Assembly: GCA_023362775.1 (NCBI GenBank)
Contig: JALMGJ010000020.1
Coordinates: 4,526,001-4,590,000, forward strand
Direction of reading: 5' to 3'
Source: Charina bottae
Lineage: Eukaryota; Chordata; Lepidosauria; Squamata; Charinaidae
DNA: 64,000 nt
Positions 33,413 to 44,906 of this stretch are shown piece after piece (within the stretch, counting starts at the first letter, position 1; each line of letters begins with the position of its first letter). The translations under genes were made by a program, and so were the position numbers. The notes under the pieces were generated by a model. The model saw only the letters and a list, made by a program, of their open reading frames with translations. It did not search any database and was not told where the DNA came from.

Positions 33413-35680
33413 CAGTTAACCCTTTGCTTGCATTTTTTCTATTGAACAATAAAATTCCTGTTCATCACACTCATACACATTCCCCAGTGGGGGAAAATGT
33501 GGGGACTAGCACTCTTGAATTCATCCCGCTAAGTCAAAAGTGCTCCATGTAGGGAAGCCGAGCTGCCCGTTTCATTGGGCTTGGTTTGTTGAAGAAAGAG
33601 GCTGGGGAAGAAGGAAGTGCTTTGTTTGAGACCTTCTCAGCCAGCCTGCTCACTCAGATGAGGGATGAGATGGAGAGAACCACCTGTGACATTCTGTGAA
33701 TGTTTCTTTCTATATTACCTTTCCAGTTAACAATTCCATCCTCAGAGTTCTATATCAGTGGGAAAGAATACTTGTCTTGTAAATAAAATGTAATTAAATG
33801 TAAATGCATTTTAAATATTGTAAATATAATAGATAAATATATTGTAAATAGTAATCTAGTTAATTGTGAACAAAATATGATACTTCTGAAGAAGAGCAAT
33901 AGGGCCATGTATCGTATGCTAAATTCTTCACTCCTACTTGATCCACCTCCTAAAAAAAAAAAGAACAGAACAGTTTTAAGGTACTATGAGCATGTATGTA
34001 AGTACTGTTTTTACACATATGAGTATGTAACCAGAGATTTAAAATGAGCAACACAGGGTCTAAGGAATTCTTGGATACATGTATACTATACACGTTTCTT
34101 TTCTCTTACCTGACTTTTCAATTCAGAGCCTTGTTGGAATTTTAGAAATTCTAAACTCATCCTAAGGCTGCTATTTTATATGTTCTCTCCAAGCAAATTT
34201 ACTTCAAGGAATTCCAGGACAGGTCTTCTGCCGAGTCTGAATTAGGAATATCATGACTTCTTTGGATTTAGGGCTACCACTTCTCAAGGTCCACAAAAAG
34301 ATGACACATTTGCATAGTAATTTACACAACATTTTCAGTCCCTGGGTCCAACAACCTCAGCCTGGTTGGGTTCCATGTTTTCAATCATGTGTAATGCTCT
34401 TCTTTCAACAAAAACCCTTTATTCTTTTAGAGTACATAATGCAAACGCAGCTCCTAAGTGGCCACCGGAAGCGCCTCGAAAACTGAAAAGCCAGGGCAAG
34501 GATGATATTGGACAAAAACAGAGAAAGCAGTAGCGTGAGTCACATAGATGGTATGATACAGCATTATACAAATACCCCCAAATCTCAAAATAATTTTAAA
34601 AATCAGTATTTTAATGTTTTGTCCTGCAGTGCCAAAACATATTTCTATTCAGAATGAATGTTTTTTTTAGTAGAGTGGAAAGTTTAGCAAATATGTGTGG
34701 AAGCTCTTACAAAAGGAGTCTCTAAAGTTGTATTGTAGAAAGAGGATCCCTTTCTCTGAATCTACCTCAGCCTTGTAATTAAGTCTCCAGACCTTAGAAG
34801 CCAGCAAAAATATTTAGTTGCCTGGCCCCTTATTTACTTATTTATAGCATGGTTAGATCACCATTCATCAACAAGGATTGATCAAGTTTAACTAATCTAA
34901 CTGATTAATAGAATAATCTACAAAATACTACTGTATGGATGTTTGCAAAGAATAAATTATGATATAATGGTTTATGTTGGACTAGTTGAAGATGTTCAGT
35001 TATAATTGATTAACATTAATTTAAAGGTGTAGTAAGAGTTTTTAGAACAGTCTCTCTTATCCACTCACCAGGAAAATCAAGGCTGAAATCCTCATCTGGC
35101 TGTATTGGCAGATATCTTCATAATAAATCCAAACAACAGTTCTATGTTGAGAAATGTAGAAATGACAGCCATATAGCTTCAACAGGAGTCATACAATGAA
35201 GTCTGAAGGAGACATACAATCAATCCTTTACTTTGCATAAAGTTCAGCATTTCCTTTGCTTTTTGTCTGTTTGGCCACTTGAATTTAATACATATTCTGG
35301 GTGACTAATAACTGCGAACAAATTGGCAAGAAATTCCCCCAGCATTCACCTTTTGCTTGAAACATACCTCACAGCATTCACGTTCTGTTCCAGGAGTGAA
35401 GCAACAGCCTTCAGCTCTCTCAGACTTTTAGAACTGTTGATTTCAAATGTTCTAGTAGTGGGATTTTACTGTGTACCTTTTGGGAAGAGTTAATTAAATA
35501 TGATGCAGCAATCTGGATTTGAAGGGCAGAATGTAAATGCTCCTTGAAAAAGCTCCATCTTTTCCTGGGCTCTGCCACATGATCCCACAATATGTGGCTA
35601 ATTTAAGGAGGCATGTGTGCCTACACACATTCCAAATCTCCTTTTCCCTTTCATGGTGAAATCACTGCATAACCATAAGT
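31611..35680. other. Unassigned sequence with one microsatellite
   Basis: Apart from (GA)n at 33361-33411 there is no recognisable element or gene. This is one of the longest repeat-poor stretches of the window and lies next to the CpG island at 36530, so it could hold intronic or regulatory sequence; that is inference. Confidence 0.4.
33361..33411 (+). repeat. (GA)n microsatellite
   Basis: About 25 uninterrupted GA dinucleotides. Confidence 0.97.
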
Positions 35681-35825
35681 GCCATGAAGTGGATGAGAAC
35701 TGTCCTATCCCAGAATTTACTTATAATGGCTAAAAGGCATTATGATAAAATCTGGCCCAGTGGCTATCTAATATCTGCATCTGAGGACAGGACTGCGAGA
35801 GGCACATCTTTAATTTCAATTTGCA

Positions 35826-36502
35826 CTAAAGACTCCAGCAAGGAGTGCATTTTAAGAGGTACTTGCGCCACGCCACTGGCACTAAACTTGGATGGAGATA
35901 AGCTTCTGAAAATGGATCTGAATCTGTCCCAGAAGAGACTGAGTGGAAGAATCTGATGTTCCTGGGGATTCTCAGTCCCAAGGGGCTGGGACAGACCAAC
36001 ATCTTTGCTGACATGAGCTGGAGGATGGTTGAAGCTTGCTCCTTGCAGTCCTCCTCAGGAGGTTCCCCCAGTTCAGTGTGGATGGCTCCATCTTTTGTAG
36101 GCTCCAAGGCTTTGGCAATTTTTGATCTTCCACTTTCCTGTTTGATTTTCCCTACTTCAGTTACTCTCCTGCTACTTCTTTGCCACTTGGATGCTTCCTA
36201 AGAGCTTTGTGTTCCCACCTCTTTTTCTGTACCAAGAACTTCTTGTTCTTTGGCTCCAGCTCCTCTGGTTTTACTGGTAGGGCTTTCTTCTGTACATTTT
36301 CTTCCAGTTGTCCACAATACCCAGGTCCTAACCCAGTAAAAGGTTGGGAGAATTGTGTACCCAGAAGAACCCGGTCCTGATCCCCCTTTCCCCAGGCTGC
36401 AGGAGTTTCTGCTCCCTGCGAGCCGAGGCCTTTCCTTTGGGAGGCAGAGGGTGCGGGAGAGATGGTCCATAGGAGCAGTACTCCGCTAAGCCAGGGATGC
36501 AT
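35826..36502 (-). other. Two adjoining unidentified frames (possible exon or pseudogene)
   Basis: On the minus strand 36502-36161 encodes 113 residues rich in Lys/Glu at its end (VQKKALPVKPEELEPKNKKF, then RWEHKALRKHPSGKEV). A frame in a different phase continues directly with EVGKIKQESGRSKIAKALEP (about 36150-36110) to 35826. The joint reading looks like one low-complexity hydrophilic protein broken by a one-base shift. It abuts a CpG island on its 5' side. I do not recognise the protein, and chance open frames next to GC-rich DNA remain possible. Confidence 0.3.
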
Positions 36503-36529
36503 TAACTGGGGGAGGGGGGCTCCTCCTCC

Positions 36530-37370
36530 TCTCCTCCTCCCCCTTTGTCGTGCTGCAGCCCGCCCCGGCGAGTGGGATTGTTGTGGGATTCTGAGCTCAG
36601 CCCTCGCCCTCTGCTACCACCAGTTTGTTTCCTGCGATTGGCTTGCAAACGTCCTCCCCTTTCTCGCACCCCACAGTGTGCCGCCACACTCCGCCTCGCA
36701 CCTCCCAGACACTGGCCAGAAATGTCAATTCCAGGCCTCTCTCCGTTTTCCCTCCCTTGGGCCGCCGTCTGGAGATTGCCATGGTTACCTGCACGGCATG
36801 TAACCCTGAGATCGCCATGGAAACCAGGGAGGACGCGCCACACTTGTTTTGCACTGGGCGTAATTTTACCTCGCACCCGTTGGTCCTCGAGTCAAGCGGG
36901 GTTTAAGGTGCAGCAAAATCGTCCGAAGCGCTCGGTTTGACGGGACTGCCTGCTAAGGACGCCGCGCCTCGGTCTGCCGCGCTGCTGTCTCCTCTCCCGC
37001 CCTCTTCGCCAATTGCTGCGCGCCGAGCAAACTCAATTTCCCCCTTTCGCTTTTTCGCACAGCGCCGGTGGAGGAGCGGCGGGAGGGAGGGAGCGAAGGA
37101 AGCCCCGAGGCGGCGCGCAGGGGTTGGACTGACGCGGCCGGCTGTCTGCGGCGAGCTGAGCGGGTGGTGGGTGAAAGGGGGCCTGCGTTGCCATTGGAGG
37201 AGGGAGCAGCCCACTCTGAGTGTCCCGAAGAGTTTAGCGCGTGGAGGCATTTCTTGGTCGCCTGGTCTCCAGCCCCGGCCAGGCAACCGCTAATGGGGGC
37301 AGGACCGGGCTAACAAGGCGGGGACGCTCTGGGGACTTGAAAATGCGGCCGAGCCCGTCTGAACTTTCCC
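36530..37370. promoter_or_regulatory. CpG island, candidate host-gene promoter
   Basis: CpG dinucleotides are dense here (for example CGCCGCGCCTCGG at about 36960 and CGGCGCGC at about 37110), while flanking DNA on both sides is AT-rich. I recognise no transposon ends. A CCAAT-type element (reverse, ATTGG) lies at about 37192. Several overlapping frames on both strands are expected in such GC-rich DNA and are not listed as genes. Direction of transcription cannot be read. Confidence 0.6.
36775..36825. promoter_or_regulatory. Two X-box-like (RFX) sites
   Basis: ATTGCCATGGTTACC (36775-36789) and ATCGCCATGGAAACC (36811-36825) are spaced 36 bp start to start. Both resemble the RFX X-box palindrome GTTGCC-N2-GGYAAC with one to three mismatches. 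RFX factors drive ciliary and some other promoters. Binding is inferred only. Confidence 0.4.
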
Positions 37371-38337
37371 AGGCGCCAAGGACTTGACCTGAGGGAAGCG
37401 GAAAGGTTTTAGTTGTTTGTTGTTTGTTTACTTGTTTTGCTTTCCAAGAAATGTCTCCGTTTTGCTTTGGCTGTTCAGAATGTGCTTTTTTTTTTCTTCC
37501 TGCGAGGAGTCCATGGGGAATTATGCCCGTGTTGAACTTTCCACTCTGAATACCCCTGATGTAGGTCCAATATAATACAAAATATAATATAAATATAATA
37601 TAAATTATTATAAAAATATAAAAGGAATGTTACGTTCAAGCATGACTGAAGCATAGATTGCAGCTTAGCCCATGTGAATAAAAGGTTCACTTCTGGTTGG
37701 ACTGCAACATTTTAAATCTTCACATGGATCAAAGTATTCATTAACTTGCGTTAAGCTCAATACCATAAACATTAGTGTTAGAAAAGTGTTCAGTCTGTGC
37801 AAAATTTATATAAAGAAGGGAATGTATAGTTTAAATCATATATACTGTAATATGAGGGGAAATACAGACAGAGAAGAATATTTGTATTACAGTAGTTATC
37901 CACGTGTCACTCTGCTGCCAGATTCTGAGTCTCTAATAGAGAGAGTTACCCCTCTGAAAGCTAAAATTCTAGTTTGCAACTGTTCATAGCACTTTCAGGA
38001 GACACAATTTTCTCCATGTTAAAGATGAGAGAAAATGGTTTGTCAGAGATTGCTTAGTGAGATCATGAACTCAAGTTTTCAGAGTTCTGGCTCGTGACCT
38101 TCTTTTCTAAGTGCCAAGTTACCGTAGCTCTTTATACATTAGCTCTTTAGTAAGTGCTATTGCATCCTTACCAGGTTAAGCACAATAGCTGCTGTTTGTA
38201 AAGAGGGACCTGCTAGTACTGGACTATATTATAGTAGGAGTATAGAAATGCTTTGCATAACGTTACACAGCAGCATCATGCACAGGATGAACCGGACAGG
38301 CTCTTGTTAAATAACATTCTGTCTAAAGAGCACCTTA
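37371..38337. other. No recognised feature
   Basis: Sequence turns AT-rich directly after the CpG island. A TATAAT-rich stretch lies at 37575-37620. No domain-bearing frame. Confidence 0.45.
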
Positions 38338-38460
38338 AGAGCCAGTTTGGTGTAGTGGTTAAGGCACCAGGCTAGCAACCGGGAGACCGTGAGTTCTAGT
38401 CCTGCCTTAGGCACAAAGCCAGCTGGGGGGTCTTGGGCCAGTCCCTCTCTCTCAGCCTTA
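38338..38460 (+). mobile_element. tRNA-derived SINE, truncated
   Basis: GAGCCAGTTTGGTGTAGTGG (A-box area), then GAGTTCTAGTCCTGCCTTAG (B-box area) and CTTGGGCCAGTCCCTCTCTC. Same family as the longer copy at 44325. It stops where a hAT end begins. Confidence 0.8.
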
Positions 38461-38503
38461 GGAAGTCCACTCATCTTAAAGTTTCTAAGGTTGAGAAACA
38501 CTG
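38461..38503 (+). mobile_element. hAT MITE right end
   Basis: GGAAGTCCACTCATCTTAAA and AGGTTGAGAAACACTG match the hAT MITE end at 28727-28793. Confidence 0.65.
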
Positions 38504-39811
38504 CTGTACAGTAGAGTATAGCATCTATCCACTGATATCATTCAAGGATCTAGTTCACATTCAGCATCACTGTATCTTATGTAACTCTAAATCCGTGACG
38601 CCATATAAAGAAAGAAAGATCTGCTTTGGAATCCTTCTGCAAGAGTCCACCAACTCCAATTTTGCAAGGCTTCCCAGAAGCTGTATAAAACTTTTTGTTT
38701 GTTTGTTTTGCTGAAGAAAGAGGAGTAGCAAGTATGTGTATAGCTTTCTCATTTTGTCTTGCTTTTTCTTTTTTGTTTTTCTGTTCCTTTTTTTAAGGCA
38801 GTTTCGACAATGTGATTAAAATATAAGCAAATAGAAAATAAATTTATGGGAAGTTTGAGGTCAACTTTTTGGCAGATGAATTTAATAAGCTTTGTTTTAC
38901 CCACATTCATAATATGGGTGTTGATCTTACATTCAACCCTCTCCGAAATATTTTTACTGTTCAGGAGCTTGGCAGTTGCTTTCCTAGCTATTCATGTACT
39001 TTATGATAGGTGAACTACAGATATTGTTTTTTTGACATAGTTGATATAAAAATTTCAATATGTATGCTAGAAAAATAAATGCTAACTGTGTTCACTTTTT
39101 TAAAAGGCATTTTAATCAAAAGGAGTTCAATTTTTTCTCACTGTTTTGTTTTCACCTTTCTGTTTGTGTGCCACTGCTCATGGAATAATACCTTCAGCTC
39201 CAGGAGAAAGGGAATTAGATACAGGATAGATAGATTTCTTCAGTATGTTTTAAGGCATAATTCAAAGACAACCAAATCTTTCCTTTAAACATTCTTCCCT
39301 GACTCATCCAGTCTCTGCTGACTCAAGATCTACAGTAGTGTGTCTGAAAGAAAAATAATGAATATCCAACATTTGCAATATGCCTATTATGTAACTTTTG
39401 GGGAAAGTAGACCAGAAAATAGGATTTCCTTTGATTCTTTGCCAACTTTTGCTTAACAAAATGCTGCATGATTAGTTAATTGTAACAGATTATTTGATTG
39501 TATCATTACCAACTGCATTTAAAGTGCAAAGGCCCTTGACATGTTTCTCTGGTGGTCATCTTTATTTTTTAGGCTTAATTTTAAAGATGAGCATAGTGTG
39601 GCTTTACCATTTTCTGTGCCAGCTGTGGATCTATACTTGCCTATTCTTATCTTTGGAGGAGTGATATAATCAATGTTTCTATTGCAGATAGGCTTTATAG
39701 CTCCTTTCCCCATGGTCCCTTCCATATCACTAAGTATGTTTAATTCCAGTTATTTGAAAACCACCTTTCATTTACTGTGAATGTCAGAAATTTCTAAAGT
39801 AGTGCCATCCA
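38504..39811. other. No recognised feature
   Basis: AT-rich DNA without a domain-bearing frame or named repeat. Confidence 0.45.
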
Positions 39812-39898
39812 GGAGTGTTGAACTATAACTTTCATAACCCCTAGGCAGCAGAGAAATTTTAATCTATCACGTTTGGCGGGCACCACAGTGAGGAAGAC
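39812..39898. mobile_element. Degenerate hAT-type MITE fragment
   Basis: GTTGAACTATAACTTTCATA and, at the right, GGCACCACAGTGAGGAAGACTG resemble the CAGTCTTCC..GGTGCC..GTTCAACTAC arrangement of a common amniote hAT MITE. Old copy. Confidence 0.45.
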
Positions 39899-39986
39899 TG
39901 GTGTATATAGTTTTTTAAATAAATATTTTCTTTAAACTGATCAAGCAGAATTATCAAGTTGAGCATTCGTCTTTAGTAATATAACA

Positions 39987-40175
<189 letters not shown>

Positions 40176-41849
40176 AATCCATCAGAAATCTGGTCCAAAA
40201 TCAGTTGGAATTGGTTGTTTTTGGTAAATCAGAGTTACTGTTTAACATGTTTCCATCAGTTATTGTTGTTTAACAAAAGGTAACATTAAATTGAAATATG
40301 TTTTAATCACATAAAGTAATTATTTCTTCCCCCATAATTTAATGTAATTAAGCAATAATTCATCTTGATAGAAACTATAGTGGATAAAAAATAGGTCATA
40401 TAATGATTTTAAAATATTGAAAGAAGTAACTAAAATTTATTTTCTTGATGCAAAAGCTAAATCAAGGAGGGTGATATAATTATGAAAACACTTTATTAGA
40501 AAGATTAATTATGACCTAATGTTTATGTTATTATTCAATAATACACATTAAATAGAGTTTGTCTCAGGTGACCTGAAATATGTAATTTTTTAAAGTCTTA
40601 TTTCCTTTATAGCATTGAAAGGGCATAGACAATTATTCAACGTAGTATAAGAATACAAGTAATTACAAGCCTTTTTAAAATGTAATGGGTCCTTCTATCT
40701 TTATATCGAAGAGCACTTTGATAATTTCACTGGTATCTGTTTTGTATGCAGCCACATTCAATGCAAATATACTCAGAATTAAATTTCTCTGAGGTTAGTA
40801 GGGTTTACTCCCTGGTAAATATGCATAGGCTTGCATCTTAAGTCTATATGCTCATCCAATAATTCTATTTATCTGTTCCATAGAGTCTTGTAGACACTGA
40901 CATGCAAATAGGAGAGATGAATGGAAGATGCTTTATTGATTTATTACTTCTACCTTGAAGCAGTCAGATACTTGCCAACATAGTCATTGCAAAGGGTTAT
41001 GAAGCAGTCCTGGATTGCCTGTGCCTACTCTGGACCAGGGACAGGTATGTAGCTCCCTAACAGACAACTGGCAACCAAGTGCAGGACTTTTAAAACCTAG
41101 TTATGCAGAGAGCGTTCATTCAAGTGAATGCTGCTCTGACCCAGCAGTGGTTTTTTCTTTGCTATGTTTTTAAATTCATTTTTGTTAAAGAAGATACAAC
41201 GTACCTTGTACAGGCCAAACAAATAAAACATACATTAATAATTTAACTACATAAAACCACATAACTATTATTTACAACATAACATTCTGGTTAAGGAGAT
41301 CAGTTACATTTCCCAGGCCCTCTTACATGCTTTAAATATTAACATTCTATCTTTGTGATAATTCACATATTCTGGAAATCTCTTCCACCCCTTCTTGAAA
41401 TGGTTTTGAATCTTCAGTAGCAGATCATGGCCTTATATATTATTTTTCCAAGAAAAGGTACCAACCATATTAGTATACTATATATCTAAAGAAATATCCT
41501 CTAACCTCTTTCAACTTTGGAAAACACTGTTATTACTGCTGAAAATAAATATGATTCAGTGATTTATTTGTGAAAATGATAGATAAGATGTTATTATGGT
41601 CAAAGACCAAAAGAAAAAAAGAAAGACCACCACAGTAAAACACTGCATAACCATTAGGAGTTACAGCTCATAGCAGGGCGGAGTTAACACACAGGACTGT
41701 ATAACAAAGCTTGGCAACATTTCAAGACACAGAATAGGCAAAATAAGTCAAATAAGTCAGCCTGCCCTGGGAATTTGGAGACGAGAGGGGAGATCAATGG
41801 CAAAAGAGCGTCCCTGAAGAACTGACAGGAGAACACAACCTGGGTTGTA
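40176..41849. other. Mostly unassigned; one old dispersed repeat
   Basis: Segment 40745-40850 (GGTTAGTAGGGTTTACTCCC then TATGCATAGGCTTGCAT) resembles a very common amniote repeat with ACTTACTCCC..GCATAGGATTGC; a second piece lies near 45140-45185. At about 41160-41400 there may be a minus-strand L1 3' end. Neither is certain. Confidence 0.3.
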
Positions 41850-43230
41850 GTTCCTATTGCACCTGCCTCACGGGGGCACCATCGTTTAGCAAAGGGGGTT
41901 CCTGTACCCCCCTCCCAATGCTGCTGTGGGGAGAGTCTTGGAATGAGTCAAGGATAACGCTCTTCTGAATTTCAGAAAGGTGAACTTGTCCAGATAACTG
42001 GCTGACTTGAATTTGGAAACTGGTCCTTAAAGAACTTAATTCGAAAGCATGCAATTCGAAAGCATGCAAATGCAAGTAGATTAATAGGTACCACTTTGGT
42101 GGGTAGGTAACAGCGTTCCACATGCGTCATGCCGGCCACATGACCGCGGAAGCGTCTTCAGACAGCGCTAGCTCTTCGGCTAACAAACGGAGATGAGCAC
42201 CGCCCCCTAGAGTCAGACACGACTGCACAAATGTGCTGGGTGAACCTTTACATTTACCTTTTACCTTAAAGAAGACATAATGGTCAAGCTCCTTAATCTA
42301 ATTGCCTTTTACATCTAGACTCCTTTGCTTCAAAATTGAGCTGGCTTGCTCTAACCCCAATGGCAAAAGACCATCTGAAGAAAAGCCATAGAAATGTAAT
42401 TTCCAGGTAGAGTCAAAATTGTCTACTGTAGTTAAAGAGGCCAATCTAGCTGGACTATGTAATAATTTCAATCAAAGATAAGCAAAACCCAGCTTCAACT
42501 CTAGTGACTCCTGCTTCTTGGAAAAGTACCTTATTTGGGATGCAGTGAGGGACCTGGAAAATAGTTCTCAAGAATTTGGATTGGACTTTCTCTAATGTTG
42601 CCAACTTGCTACATGGCACTAATTGAGCCCCATTCAATAACTGGACATGAGCCTTAGCTGTAAATAACTTAATAGCAGCAGAAATGAACTGTGTGCCTTG
42701 ATTAAAATAGAAGGCTTGTATAGCTGAGGGCGATCCTTGTACCCTCTGGTATACATTGTCCTGATGGGCATTTCAGGTTCCAGTGATTTGAAAAAAACAT
42801 CCCTAAGTATGTAAAGGTTTTGATGATGTACCCTCCTATTTGCCAGCTCCATGACTTGGGATGTTTGGAAAATTCAAGGATCTTGGACGTGCAATAATTT
42901 ATGACTAGGTCCTTGTTATTGCAGTGAAGTAAAACAGCAAGCAAGGCTCTTGTAAAGCTGACAGGAGTCAAGGGCAAAACTACATCATCAGCATAAATCA
43001 ATATGCCATTGGGCCAGTTTAGGAGGATGGAAATCTAGGCTGCTTAAGGTGACCATCAATGAATTTATCTAAAAAATAGTGCTAGAGTTAACAAAGCATT
43101 ATATATGACTTTCACTCTTGTATCTTCATACATTTTAAATATTAGTGGGAGCAGATGTTTGTCAATTACGGAGTCTTTAAGTTGGCGCCACAAATTTGAA
43201 TGCAAACTTGAAGTCAATAAAACTGCAAAT
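41850..43230 (-). pseudogene. Non-LTR retrotransposon RT fragment, clade unresolved
   Basis: On the minus strand: FLDKFIDGHLKQPRFPS near 43070, IYADDVVLPLTPVSFTRALL (YADD, about 42990-42940), INYCTSKILEFSKHPKSWSW, YLGMFF, then KVQSKFLRTIFQVPHCIPNK and AGVTRVEAGFCLSLIE (about 42590-42460), ending with ILKQRSLDVKGN near 42310. Frames change at least three times. The pattern resembles Ingi/Vingi-like reptile LINEs, but I cannot fix the clade. The sequence seems to continue past the SINE at 42035-42263 to about 41850. Confidence 0.65.
42035..42263 (+). mobile_element. Sauria-type SINE, 5' truncated, 10-bp TSD
   Basis: CCTTAAAGAA occurs at 42025-42034 and 42264-42273. The head is missing. The copy starts with a 16-bp direct duplication (AATTCGAAAGCATGCA, at 42038 and 42053), then the SINE body and AGAGTCAGACACGACTGC and a CTTTAC tail. 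It lies inside the LINE at 41850-43230. Confidence 0.88.
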
Positions 43231-43231
43231 A

Positions 43232-43305
43232 GGGATGAAGTTCCCCATGGGGGGAGATGGGCGGTTATAGAAATTAAATAAATAAAATAAATAAATAAAT
43301 AAAAT
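43232..43305 (+). mobile_element. L2 3' tail fragment
   Basis: CCCCATGGGGGGAGATGGGC and GGTTATAGAAATTAAATAAA, then (AAAT)n. Confidence 0.75.
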
Positions 43306-43399
43306 GAATTGCATCTGAAGAAATACTTTTCTGCCAGATGCTGGAGAACTATAGTATGGTCTAGTGTAAATCTTTTTGCCCTGAACCCTACCCGATCCC

Positions 43400-43850
43400 G
43401 TTTCTCAGGATCGATTCAGATTCAAGCCAATCTAGGAATTTAATGTCCATATGTTTAGCATACATTTTATTAATGTATTATTCAAAGGGATAAAGTCACA
43501 TGGTAAGAGGTACCTTCAGGGTAAAATGTTCAGGCTCCAACAGTTCTTGGGGTGAAGAGATACAAAAAGATACAATGGTCCGGGTTTTGAATGTCAAGTG
43601 ACCTAGATAGAAAATATAAAAGGGAGGCTCTCCTTGTTCCCTCTCTCTCCTTCTTCTTCTCTTAGCCTTTGTATCTTTGTGATTTTTAGCTCTTGCCTGC
43701 CTGCCTGCTTAAGCTATTTGTAAACCAAGAGAGTGAACTCTTCCAGGGCTCTGGAAGACGAAAACCTTATTTTATTCTCTGTTTTTTGAATAAATGCAAC
43801 TGTTTTGAATTTCTGCAATGCCTGGCGTCATCACTGGTAGGGCAGAATTA
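43400..43850 (+). mobile_element. Possible solo LTR with TATA box and polyA signal
   Basis: TATAAAAGGGAGGCTCTCC (TATA at 43615) precedes a pyrimidine-rich stretch and, 175 bp later, TGAATAAATGCAACTG (AATAAA at 43789). A GC-richer end, TGCCTGGCGTCATCACTGG, follows. This promoter-polyA spacing is typical of retroviral or Ty3/gypsy LTRs. Neither terminus nor TSD was identified, so limits are approximate. Confidence 0.5.
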
Positions 43851-44324
43851 GCGGGATCTTCTCTTTTGCCTCTCTTATACAATAGATTGGAATTATAATA
43901 CCCTATAATAGGATCTTGGTGGAATTGTCTATGGCTGTGAATAAGGAAGTAGAACAGATGCCAACCAGTTCAGATTGCCATTTATAATTTCATAAATCAT
44001 ATCAGGTGGTGTTTCCTTTACATAGTCTGAAAAATTGGTTCAGACCTCTTCTGGCCTCTTGACAATCGTAATTGAACCAGGCTTGAGACTTACAGATAAA
44101 CCTCCTATTATATGCAGATTTGAGACAATTACTGTGGTTTGGAGGAGTTTGATCAGTTTATCATAATTATTCAAAACAGCATCATCAGTAGTATCTTCTA
44201 CAATTGCTACATGGAGTTGGCTCTGATACAATAAATTTAGCAATCTTACCTTCAAGCTGAAAGGACCATTTAATGTGAGTAGGGCAGGCTTCACCTCTTG
44301 CTATGGAAATATGACAAGATGGTA
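43851..44324. other. Unassigned; one 84-residue minus frame
   Basis: The minus frame 44040-44294 (LNGPFSLKVRLLNLLYQSQL, VSNLHIIGGLSVSL) is not recognised. It may be LINE linker sequence, but I cannot support this. Confidence 0.3.
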
Positions 44325-44670
44325 AAAGAGAGCCAGTTTGGTCTAGTGGTTAAGGCAACGGGCTAGAAACCAGGAGACTGTGAGTTCTGGTCCCGCCTTA
44401 GGCATGAAAGCCGGCTGGGTGACTTTGGGCCAGTCCCTGTCTCTGAGCCCTAGGAAGGAGCCAATAGCAAACCAGGAGACTGAGAGTTCTAGTCCCGCCC
44501 TAGGCATGAAAGCCGGCTGGGTGACCTTGGGCCAGTCACTCTCTTCCAGCCCAACTCACCTCACAGGGTTCTTGTGGGGAAAATAGGAGGAGGAAGGAGT
44601 ATTAGGTGTGTTCGCTGCCTTGAGTTATTTATAAAAATGATAAAGGCGGGATAGAAAATAAATAAATAAA
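44325..44670 (+). mobile_element. tRNA-derived SINE with internal duplication and L2-like tail
   Basis: The head is GAGCCAGTTTGGTCTAGTGG with B-box area GAGTTCTGGTCCCGCCTTAG. A segment of about 95 bp (ACCAGGAGACTG through GGGCCAGTC) occurs twice, at about 44369-44438 and 44475-44541. The 3' part has CTCACAGGGTTCTTGTGGGG, GGGAAAATAGGAGGAGG, CCTTGAGTTATTTATAAAAA and AAAGGCGGGATAGAAAATAA, then (AAAT)n; the tail resembles L2 3' ends. A 68-residue frame across it is not a gene. Confidence 0.85.
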
Positions 44671-44771
44671 TAAATAAAAAGAAACCTATCAAAGGGATCA
44701 ACATTCATAATTCATCATCTAGAAGAAGAAGAAAACCCAAGGAAATTTGTTAGAAACAAATTTAAGTGGAA

Positions 44772-44906
44772 CAGTGACACCTACTGTTTGAAATAACATG
44801 TCAAAATAAATATAATGTGCAATGCTTTTGAAAATCATAGAATCTATCAAAAGCATTGCACATTATATTTATTTTGACATGTTATTTCAAATAGTAGGTG
44901 TCACTG
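44772..44906. repeat. Near-perfect 60-bp inverted repeat with 15-nt loop
   Basis: Arms 44772-44831 and 44847-44906 are complementary at 59 of 60 positions (one G/A difference near position 15). The spacer is AAATCATAGAATCTA. Ends are CAGTGACACC / GGTGTCACTG. The RNA from either strand would fold into a long hairpin. It resembles a palindromic MITE, but no TA or 8-bp TSD flanks it. No similar copy is seen elsewhere in the window. Confidence 0.95.

Noticed and set aside
35684..35956. Plus-strand frame with SGYLISASEDRTAR, reminiscent of a WD40 repeat
   Set aside because: Only one short match, no neighbouring WD units or GH/WD dipeptides; chance resemblance is likely.
36502..37313. Multiple 80-130 residue frames in the CpG island
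   Set aside because: Stop codons are rare in GC-rich DNA; frames overlap on both strands and have no domain. Kept only as a regulatory region.
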